From positions 1 through 12,369 of the forward strand of contig WRMR01000091.1 in the NCBI GenBank assembly GCA_009776995.1: a DNA stretch of 12,369 nucleotides, in the 5' to 3' direction. This stretch comes from Planctomycetaceae bacterium (GTDB lineage: Bacteria; Planctomycetota; Planctomycetia; Pirellulales; Thermoguttaceae). The notes below the pieces were generated by a model. The model saw only the letters and a program-made list of their open reading frames with translations, did no database searches and had not been told where the DNA came from. The translations under genes were made by a program, and so were the position numbers. This document shows, one piece after another, positions 7,254-12,369 of the stretch (the first letter of the stretch is position 1; each line of letters starts with the position of its first letter).

Positions 7254-8609
7254 ATGTCACGAAAAATACTGTTGATTTCTCTTTTCAATGTCCTGTTACT
7301 GACCGGTGCCGCAATGACAATTTTTGCCCAATCGGATTTTGTTGCCAATTATGATGAAACCAAAGTGCCGCAATATACATTGCCCGACCCGCTCAAGGCG
7401 AATGACGGCACGACCGTCCGTGACGCTGAAACTTGGCGCAACGTGCGGCGAGGCGAAGTGCTGGCCATGTTTGAACGCGAGATGTTCGGCAAAACGCCCG
7501 AAACGGCACAAGCACACAAGGGCAAGCTCCGCTACGAAAAGCAGTCTGAAAAAACAGACGCACTGGACGGCAAAGCCACGCGGAGCGAAGTGCGTGTCCT
7601 GTTTTCCGACAAGGAAGAACCGTTCCTTGATCTGTTGATTTACGTTCCCAATAAGGCGACGGGACCAGTACCAGCATTCCTCGGACTGAATTTCAACGGA
7701 AATCACACGGTCACTGTCGAGCCGGACCTTCGGGTTTCTGAAACATGGTTATTCCATGAGAAGAGAGCCAATCGCGACACGGACGGGAGTGCCATCGAAA
7801 AATCGCGGGGAGCCACCAAGTCACGCTGGCCGGTGGAGATGATTATCAATCGTGGTTACGCGCTGGTCGTCGGTTACTACTTTGATATTGACCCGGATTA
7901 TGACGACGGTTTTCAAAATGGCGTCCATCCCTTGTTTTATCGCGAAGGGCAAACATGTCCGGACGCCGACGAGTGGGCTACCATTGGTGCCTGGGCTTGG
8001 GGATTGTCACGGGCACTTGATTATCTCGAAACGTATCAACCTATTGACGCTAAACGGGTTGCGGTGTTCGGTCACTCACGTTTGGGCAAGACTTCGCTCT
8101 GGGCCGGTGCGCAGGATGAACGGTTCGCAATGGTCATTTCCAATAATTCCGGTTGCGGTGGAGCGGCCATTTCGCGACGTGCGTTCGGCGAAACGGTTGG
8201 CCGGATCAATACGGCATTCCCGCATTGGTTTTGCGGCAATTACAAAAAGTACAATGAAAATGAGGATACCGCCCCCTTCGATCAACACGAGTTGATCGCC
8301 CTGATTGCGCCGCGACCGGTTTACATCGCCAGTGCCGAAAAAGACCAGTGGGCGGACCCGAAAGGTGAGATGCTGGCCGGGTTTAACGCCGACGCGGTTT
8401 ACCGCCTGCTCGGTACGGACGGCATCGGTGACGCCGCCCGGAAATTGATCGTCACAGAAACAGACGGCATGATTTACGACGCCGCCATGCCGGAATTCAA
8501 CGAGCCGGTCGGCGCAACGATCCGTTACCACATCCGTACCGGCATCCATGACGTCACCGACTACGACTGGCAACAGTACCTCGATTTTGCCGACGCAAAG
8601 CTGAAGTGA
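7254..8609 (+). CDS. Secreted CE15-like glucuronoyl esterase, paralog 2
   Basis: The protein has 451 residues from the ATG at 7254, preceded by GGAG at 8 bases and opening a signal peptide (MSRKILLISLFNVLLLTGAA, then IFA-Q). An in-frame ATG at 7218 adds 12 residues and is not preferred. It is the tandem paralog of the gene before it, sharing its order of blocks: YTLPDPL, FEREMFGKTPE, SRWPVEMIINRGYALVVGYY, DPDYDDGFQNG, GHSRLGK (Ser275, Lys279), NNSGCGG (Asn298 at the usual Glu position), PFDQHEL (Asp343), EKDQWADPKGE (Trp366 retained) and GIH-DVTDYDW (His432). The role is inferred as ester cleavage at glucuronic acid side chains of xylan-like polymers. The segment after the GNHTVT block (about residues 157-185) is longer and differs most from paralog 1. 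Probably transcribed with it. Confidence 0.86.
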   Translation: MSRKILLISLFNVLLLTGAAMTIFAQSDFVANYDETKVPQYTLPDPLKANDGTTVRDAETWRNVRRGEVLAMFEREMFGKTPETAQAHKGKLRYEKQSEKTDALDGKATRSEVRVLFSDKEEPFLDLLIYVPNKATGPVPAFLGLNFNGNHTVTVEPDLRVSETWLFHEKRANRDTDGSAIEKSRGATKSRWPVEMIINRGYALVVGYYFDIDPDYDDGFQNGVHPLFYREGQTCPDADEWATIGAWAWGLSRALDYLETYQPIDAKRVAVFGHSRLGKTSLWAGAQDERFAMVISNNSGCGGAAISRRAFGETVGRINTAFPHWFCGNYKKYNENEDTAPFDQHELIALIAPRPVYIASAEKDQWADPKGEMLAGFNADAVYRLLGTDGIGDAARKLIVTETDGMIYDAAMPEFNEPVGATIRYHIRTGIHDVTDYDWQQYLDFADAKLK

Positions 8610-9083
8610 ATGCCGAATGAACAATAACGGGTGTCACTTTTTTAAGGTGCCGCGCTGTAATCACGTGAACATTTCAATCTGAGTTGCGAGAGTTATCGAG
8701 CGGAATGACCGCTCCGTGACCGTCGCGACTCTGGGGGATCGAATAACTTATTTCCGCGCGGGTTCTTATGAAGACCTGAAGTCTTATGGGTAGAGCACTT
8801 GAATAATTTCTGAAAAGTCCATTTTGCGGCGGGGTTATGTCTGGCATGGTCGAACTGGCAACATGGGATTGCACACACAAGGAAATCGTTGATCGCAACA
8901 ACGCCCCCCGGGACGATCCCAACCGCCGCCCCTCGCACGCGGATTGACGCAATTTCCTGCGCCGGGCAATTTTGAACAACGAATTTATTGCAGCTCGCAA
9001 CGTGAACTCAATCACGACAAAAATCAGAAATTGTCTGAAAAGACTGATGAACCTCGCTACCTGAAGTTGGAAAGTGCAGTTTG
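8610..9083. other. Non-coding gap with a palindromic repeat
   Basis: No gene longer than about 40 codons with a ribosome binding site is seen. The gap holds a long imperfect palindrome at 8681-8731 and a small aagac/gtctt hairpin near 8770-8784. An acctgaagt string before 8785 recurs just before 9070 and near 10595-10605. The region between 8785 and 9060 has no recognisable element. No clear promoter for the gene at 9084 could be identified. Confidence 0.55.
8681..8731. repeat. Long imperfect palindrome, family copy 1
   Basis: Two 23-base arms (8681-8703 and 8709-8731) flank a 5-base AATGA loop. As RNA the arms give 17 Watson-Crick pairs, 3 G-U pairs and 3 mismatches. Outer (GAG-GCGA) and inner (GAGCGG / CCGCTCC) parts closely match the arms of the element at 12077-12155, which has a longer loop. 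The replacement of pairs by G-U within the stem is compatible with a folded RNA or a mobile hairpin. Confidence 0.75.
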
Positions 9084-10502
9084 ATGAAAAACGTGATTTG
9101 TCTGCTGGTTGACCGTTTGCACATCGGTTACTGGGGGGCTTATGGCAATGCGGAAATCGAAACGCCGACGCTCGACCGTTTGGCCGCCGAATCTTTTTTC
9201 GCTGACCGGTTCCATGTTGATACGCCCGATCCGGTACGGCAATGCCGTTCGTGGTGGTGTGGTGTGCATACGCTTTCGCAAAACGCTACTCCAACGATCA
9301 TGGCACAACTCAATGCAATGAGGTACCGAACCGTACTGGTGACAGACGATCCCGAGGTTGCGTATTCTCCCGACGCAGCCGACTTTACCGACGTGCAACT
9401 GTTGCCGACGCCAAACAATACGGTGCCTTGCGACGAAATCGACGCAACACATCTTTGCGGGATGCTTGCAACAATAGCGGCAACCGCCGAATCGCTTGCG
9501 CGGTCGGGCTGCCAGAGCCGCAATCTTACGATTGCGAAACAACCGTATTTTCTCTGGTGCCATCTGCGCGGGTTCGACGCCATCTGGGATTTCCCGCTCG
9601 CCTTGCGCGAAAAATATTGCGGCGATGGTGACCCGGCTCCCTATTCGGGCGTCATCCCGCCATATCATCAGGGCAGAACGCAGAGTGCAGAATGCAAAGT
9701 ACAGAACGCAGAGATAATAAAGAATGATGGATGCGGAATCGAGGCTATCGGTGAGGTGCCAATATCTGAAGAATTTGACGATTTCCGACAAGCGGCCGTA
9801 TCGGCTTACATGGGCGGCGTGACGATGTTCGACGAATTGCTCGAAATGCTAATCGGGCCACTCCGCGACGGCGAACTGGGAGACGAAACGCTTTTTCTGC
9901 TTGCCGGAACACGCGGTGTTTTGTTCGGCGAACACGGGACCATCGGCATCCCGCCGACCGATGGCGGCCAAGTCGAGCCACTCGCCTCACCCTTGGTGCA
10001 AGTGCCGTTTGCCCTGCGATTTCCCGACGGGTTCGGCGCGACCGTTCGCTCGGACGCTCTGCTACAACCGCCTGACATGACGCGATTGTTGTACGAATGG
10101 CTTGACCTGCCGATGCCGGAAACACTTCAAAACAAGGCATCTGACAGCTCGGCCATGCTCGACTTGATTCGCGAAGAGCCGCAAAATTTGCGGGATCGCA
10201 TTTTGGTTGTCGCTCCGCACGATGAACCGACGGCAAGTCATGCGCCAAGTTGTCTGGTGACGCCATCCTGGTTTTTAACGGAACTCGACCCGGCCAAAAA
10301 CCCGGAGCGTCCAGCGGACGCTCCATTGGCCTTGTACGTCAAGCCGGATGACCGTTGGGACATCAATAATGTCGCCGACCGTTGCGACGAAATCGTTGAG
10401 CAACTGCTCGAAGTGCGAACCGATTTGACTCGCCGACTCGTTGCCAATGACACAACACCGACGGAACCGCTCTCCGGTATTCTTCGCGAAAGGCTTCCGT
10501 AG
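9084..10502 (+). CDS. Sulfatase-fold protein lacking catalytic residues (pseudosulfatase)
   Basis: The protein has 472 residues from the ATG at 9084 (a TTG at 9081 adds one). The N-terminus has the sulfatase/alkaline phosphatase superfamily layout: NVICLLVDRLHIGYWGAYGN at 3-22 followed by ETPTLDRLAAES. The C-terminal part has LFGEHG (280-285), a substrate-domain-like middle and a closing LYVKPDDRWDINNVAD block like that of many sulfatases. Key residues are absent. The usual Asp-Asp metal pair is Asp10-Arg11. No C/S-x-P-x-R formylglycine site exists; PDPVR at 48-52 keeps only Pro and Arg. The usual D-H before GE-x-x-G-E-H-G is Thr276-Arg277. No signal peptide is seen, so it is probably cytoplasmic. 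Residues about 197-210 are encoded by a simple-repeat insertion. A binding or structural role is inferred; an unrelated chemistry is possible. Confidence 0.75.
   Translation: MKNVICLLVDRLHIGYWGAYGNAEIETPTLDRLAAESFFADRFHVDTPDPVRQCRSWWCGVHTLSQNATPTIMAQLNAMRYRTVLVTDDPEVAYSPDAADFTDVQLLPTPNNTVPCDEIDATHLCGMLATIAATAESLARSGCQSRNLTIAKQPYFLWCHLRGFDAIWDFPLALREKYCGDGDPAPYSGVIPPYHQGRTQSAECKVQNAEIIKNDGCGIEAIGEVPISEEFDDFRQAAVSAYMGGVTMFDELLEMLIGPLRDGELGDETLFLLAGTRGVLFGEHGTIGIPPTDGGQVEPLASPLVQVPFALRFPDGFGATVRSDALLQPPDMTRLLYEWLDLPMPETLQNKASDSSAMLDLIREEPQNLRDRILVVAPHDEPTASHAPSCLVTPSWFLTELDPAKNPERPADAPLALYVKPDDRWDINNVADRCDEIVEQLLEVRTDLTRRLVANDTTPTEPLSGILRERLP
9673..9713 (+). repeat. Degenerate 8-9 bp tandem repeat inside the sulfatase-like gene
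   Basis: Units such as cagaacg, cagagtg, cagaatg, caaagta, cagaacg and cagag follow one another in frame, encoding a QSAECKVQNAE-like peptide. The same agtgcagaatgca string occurs in non-coding DNA at 12049-12066. The peptide is polar and does not match the fold around it, which suggests insertion. Confidence 0.7.
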
Positions 10503-10589
10503 AGCAACGACAAAATTGAAAAATCAGCCACTTCACGGTTCCTTCCATTTCGTGTAACCTGGAAATTCTTGTCAAGAATAAATGATGCG

Positions 10590-10614
10590 ATCCACCTGAA
10601 GTCTCTCGGTGGAT
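10590..10614. other. Inverted repeat ATCCACC-N11-GGTGGAT before the lsrF-like promoter
   Basis: Perfect 7-base arms (10590-10596, 10608-10614) end three bases upstream of the -35 box at 10618. No T-run follows, so it is a weak terminator for the sulfatase-like gene. An operator or upstream hairpin role for the lsrF-like promoter is equally possible. Confidence 0.4.
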
Positions 10615-10617
10615 TCC

Positions 10618-10645
10618 TCGACATTTGTTGAAGATTTGTTATACT
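10618..10645 (+). promoter_or_regulatory. Sigma70-type promoter for the lsrF-like gene
   Basis: TCGACA (10618-10623, 5/6) and TATACT (10640-10645, 5/6) are separated by 16 bases. The predicted leader is about 75 bases to the start at 10729, which has GAAAGG at 10715-10720. Confidence 0.6.
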
Positions 10646-10728
10646 GTAGTCGTTTGACTACTTTCAGACAAGCAGTTGAATTTCGCGTCGATAATTCATT
10701 ATGACGATATGATTGAAAGGTTTACCTC

Positions 10729-11607
10729 ATGGCAGACAATGACAATATTGTGACAGGAAAGAATTACGGGATCGGGATACCGCAGGTGACGGAGGGATAT
10801 TTCCTCAAAGGTTGCGGACACCTCGAATGGGGGATGAAAGACCGACTCTCGCGGATTTTTAACCCGAAATCGGGTCATACGGTAATGCTGGCCTTCGACC
10901 ACGGCTACATCATGGGGCCGACATCCGGGTTGGAACGGCTCGATTTGACAATCGTGCCACTGATCGAGTATGCCGATTGCATCATGTGTACCCGCGGGGC
11001 GTTGCGATCGATTGTTCCACCAGCATGTAGCAAACCGATCTCGTTGCGATATTCCGCAGGTTCGACGGTTTTGACCTATTTAAACGACGAATGTCTGCTC
11101 GACATCGAAGAAGCCATTCGCCTCAATGCGTCAATTCTCGCAGCGATGGTGGCCGTCGGCGACCCGCAACATGAAGGGCTGACAATCCGCAATTTGACGA
11201 AAATGGTTGACTTGGGCACACGTTACGGCATTCCTTCGATGGGGGTGACGGCCGTTGGCAAGGAACTGGTGCGCGATGCCCGCTATTTGAGCATGGCCAG
11301 TCGTGTTTGCGCAGAAAACGGGGCTCATGTCATCAAAACCTACTACTGCGACAAGGACTTCGAGCAAGTGACCAACGCGGTTCCCGTCCCGATTGTCATC
11401 GCCGGCGGCAAAAAGCTGGCCGAACGTGAAGCCCTCGAAATGGCCTGGCGGGCTATTGATCAGGGTGCCGCAGGGGTTGACATGGGCCGCAACATTTTTC
11501 AATCGGATTGCCCGGTCGGCATGATCCAGGCCGTGCGAGCGGTCGTGCATGACGGTGCCAAACCGGATCAGGCGTTTGAGATTTATGAAACGACCAAAAA
11601 TGCATAA
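10729..11607 (+). CDS. lsrF: LsrF-like class I aldolase (3-hydroxy-5-phosphonooxypentane-2,4-dione thiolase)
   Basis: This 292-residue cytoplasmic TIM-barrel protein of the DeoC/FbaB family is very close to Escherichia coli LsrF from end to end, as I remember that sequence. Shared blocks include LKGCG then EWGM at 26-36, RLSRIFNPKSG at 39-49, TVMLAFDHGY at 51-60, GPTSGLER at 63-70, MCTRGALRSIVPP at 86-98, VIKTYY at 201-206, VPIVIAGGKK and GVDMGRNIFQSD. Lys203 coincides with the Schiff-base lysine of E. coli LsrF. LsrF transfers an acetyl group from the phosphorylated autoinducer-2 breakdown product to CoA, giving dihydroxyacetone phosphate and acetyl-CoA. The start is fixed by GAAAGG 8 bases upstream and by alignment. 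No lsrK, lsrG, lsrR or transporter gene is nearby, so AI-2 turnover is only one option; a general aldolase role is another. Confidence 0.88.
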   Translation: MADNDNIVTGKNYGIGIPQVTEGYFLKGCGHLEWGMKDRLSRIFNPKSGHTVMLAFDHGYIMGPTSGLERLDLTIVPLIEYADCIMCTRGALRSIVPPACSKPISLRYSAGSTVLTYLNDECLLDIEEAIRLNASILAAMVAVGDPQHEGLTIRNLTKMVDLGTRYGIPSMGVTAVGKELVRDARYLSMASRVCAENGAHVIKTYYCDKDFEQVTNAVPVPIVIAGGKKLAEREALEMAWRAIDQGAAGVDMGRNIFQSDCPVGMIQAVRAVVHDGAKPDQAFEIYETTKNA

Positions 11608-11957
11608 TCGCTGCGAGCTTGGTGCAGGGTTTTCGCCAAAAAACCAACGGCCATTTTCAGCTGCCCGGAATGTCCTGTATTTTGCAAGTAAACGTCGGAA
11701 ATTCAACACGTTATGTCAAGAAAATTTTTGGTCGTTTTTTCAATCTTCCGGCGTTTTCCACCCCTTTCTGGAAACTCATGGTGCGATTTCTGTGCCACTT
11801 TGTTTTCGTTACGTTTTTTGTCCTTTTTCTCGCTTCCTTTGGGATCAAAACACGCTTTTTCGAAATCCGACTCCTTGCCCCGACCATAATGTTTCAACGC
11901 CACTTTCCGGGAATAACCCTGCCATGATGCAATCGGGATGAAGTGACTCACGACTCA

Positions 11958-12005
11958 GATGAAACGATTCACCAATTTGATGAAACGTTATCACCGTTTG
12001 GTGAA
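11958..12005 (+). repeat. 21-bp-period direct repeat with an 8-bp inverted repeat
   Basis: GATGAAACG occurs at 11958-11966 and 11979-11987, each followed by a TCACC-x-x-TTT segment. TTCACCAA at 11969-11976 is the exact inverse of TTGGTGAA at 11998-12005. The unit encodes MKRF/MKRY-like peptides in one frame, but nothing else supports translation. Confidence 0.6.
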
Positions 12006-12010
12006 AAAAT

Positions 12011-12029
12011 CTTCGTGCCTTGTGGTGAA
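12011..12029 (-). repeat. Dispersed TTCACCACGAAG-type repeat, copy 2 (inverted)
   Basis: The reverse complement reads ttcaccacaaggcacgaag and matches 151-173 apart from one missing base and two substitutions. It lies between the 21-base repeat and the palindrome, in a cluster of non-coding repeats. Confidence 0.5.
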
Positions 12030-12048
12030 AAAGGAGTGGCGAGGGACG

Positions 12049-12165
12049 AGTGCAGAATGCAGAATGTTTAAGAGTCAGAGCCGCGAAAGTCATCGAGCGG
12101 TCGAAGTGGAACAGGGGTTCAACCCGTTTGACCGCTCCATAACCGTCGCGGCTCTACTCTGCACT
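12049..12165. repeat. Long imperfect palindrome, family copy 2, with outer arms
   Basis: The core arms are 26 bases each (12077-12102 and 12130-12155), differing at five positions, around a 27-base loop that itself has a small GGG/CCC hairpin. Outer arms agtgcagaat (12049-12058) and actctgcact (12156-12165) extend the symmetry. Core arm sequences match copy 1 at 8681-8731. One strand spells a peptide-like SRDGYGAV frame and copy 1 gives SRDGHGAV. I recall such strings from spurious planctomycete open frames, but that is unverified. Confidence 0.72.
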
Positions 12166-12193
12166 AGTGCTGTGTCCAGCCTAAAAGTTGAAG

Positions 12194-12222
12194 TTGACTA
12201 AAAACGTGATAATTGCTATATT
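12194..12222 (+). promoter_or_regulatory. Sigma70-type promoter of the transposase gene
   Basis: TTGACT (12194-12199, 5/6) and TATATT (12217-12222, 5/6) have the ideal 17-base spacing. The start codon is 39 bases after the -10 box, with GGAGGG at 12250-12255. Confidence 0.7.
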
Positions 12223-12261
12223 GTTTGGGCTTTTTTCACCCTAACTCATGGAGGGATTGTC

Positions 12262-12369
12262 ATGAACACGGAAAAATATATCGTTCGGCTTTCCGACGAG
12301 GAACGCCAAACACTTGAAACCATTGTCAAAAAACTCAAAGGAACATCACAAAAAGTCAAGCGTGCCATC
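12262..12369 (+). CDS. IS630-family transposase, N-terminal part (cut by window edge)
   Basis: Thirty-six codons are visible and open at the right edge. The sequence begins MNTEKYIVRLSDEERQTLE and continues to KGTSQKVKRAI. This is the typical opening of IS630/Tc1-mariner-type transposases, just ahead of the helix-turn-helix that binds the terminal repeats; the DDE catalytic domain would lie beyond the window. GGAGGG at 12250-12255 lies 6 bases before the ATG. I am confident of the family from this start, but intactness cannot be judged, and some elements of this family need a frameshift to make the full protein. Confidence 0.8.
   Translation, partial: MNTEKYIVRLSDEERQTLETIVKKLKGTSQKVKRAI

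Larger units (their letters stand above)
11608..12261. other. Repeat-rich non-coding region before an IS630 element
   Basis: No supported gene. From about 11715 to 11870 the plus strand is rich in T and pyrimidines. A 21-base-period repeat lies at 11958-12005, a TTCACCAC-type repeat in inverted orientation at 12011-12029, a short tandem at 12049-12066 and a long palindrome at 12077-12155. The presumed left end of an insertion sequence begins near 12165. Open frames here lack ribosome binding sites and are built from the repeats. Confidence 0.6.
12165..12369 (+). mobile_element. IS630-family insertion sequence, left part
   Basis: The transposase start at 12262, its strong promoter and its close approach to the window edge indicate the left part of an IS630-type element. 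These elements insert at TA. A TA at 12165-12166 sits at the centre of the palindrome GCACTAGTGC, and the sequence after it (gtgctgtgtccagcc) could be the terminal inverted repeat. The right end is outside the window, so the exact boundary is a guess. Confidence 0.55.

Noticed and set aside
8785..8830. tRNA-like D-arm text (gggtagagcacttga)
   Set aside because: No acceptor stem, anticodon arm or GTTCGAATCC T-arm follows at the right spacing.
9225..9239. PDPVR as a working sulfatase signature
   Set aside because: The first residue must be Cys or Ser to become formylglycine; Pro cannot be converted, and the other metal ligands are also missing.
11628..11645. GGTTTT-CGCCAA-AAAACC hairpin after the lsrF-like gene as a terminator
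   Set aside because: Weak A/T stem with no T-run after it; not convincing.
11619..11927. 102-codon frame with a hydrophobic stretch after the lsrF-like gene
   Set aside because: TTG start without a ribosome binding site, and the hydrophobic segment is only the translation of a T-rich tract.
11958..12066. Possible CRISPR array
   Set aside because: Units are too short, only two are direct copies, spacers are absent and no cas gene is near.
11959..12201. 80-codon frame beginning MKRFTNLMKRY
   Set aside because: Built entirely from the 21-base repeat, the short tandem and the palindrome; runs into the IS end.

Overview
The window looks like a chromosomal segment of a saccharolytic planctomycete or a close PVC relative. 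This rests on gene content, from established family knowledge: a secreted DUF1080 protein, a secreted heparinase II/III-like protein, two secreted CE15-type esterases, a sulfatase-fold protein, and an IS630-type transposase start of a kind common in Planctomycetes. Species cannot be set from the sequence alone. No rRNA, tRNA or CRISPR array was seen.

Layout: 1-647 is non-coding with an AAT microsatellite and small repeats. 648-1421 encodes a polyprenol-phosphate mannose synthase-like GT2 enzyme. 1494-2351 encodes a secreted DUF1080 protein, followed by an intrinsic terminator. 2447-4471 encodes a secreted heparinase II/III-like protein. 4583-5593 (minus) is a double-GNAT acetyltransferase convergent with it; its promoter places the start at a TTG codon. 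5841-7178 and 7254-8609 are tandem paralogous CE15-like esterases. 8610-9083 is non-coding and carries a long imperfect palindrome. 9084-10502 encodes a sulfatase-fold protein that has lost its catalytic residues and contains an in-frame simple-repeat insertion. 10729-11607 encodes an LsrF-like aldolase/thiolase with its own sigma70-type promoter. 11608-12261 is a repeat-rich non-coding region holding a second copy of the palindrome. The window ends inside an IS630-family transposase gene with a strong promoter.

How they may work together (inference): the exported DUF1080, heparinase-like and CE15 proteins fit breakdown of uronic-acid-containing polysaccharide, with the CE15 pair cutting ester links of glucuronic acid. 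No SusCD-type transporter or regulator is visible, so this is a loose neighbourhood rather than a proven locus. The mannosyltransferase, GNAT and LsrF-like genes look like separate cytoplasmic functions.

No wholly new multi-gene system is evident. The best leads are the palindrome family, the catalytically stripped sulfatase-fold protein, the active-site divergence between the esterase twins, and the orphan LsrF.
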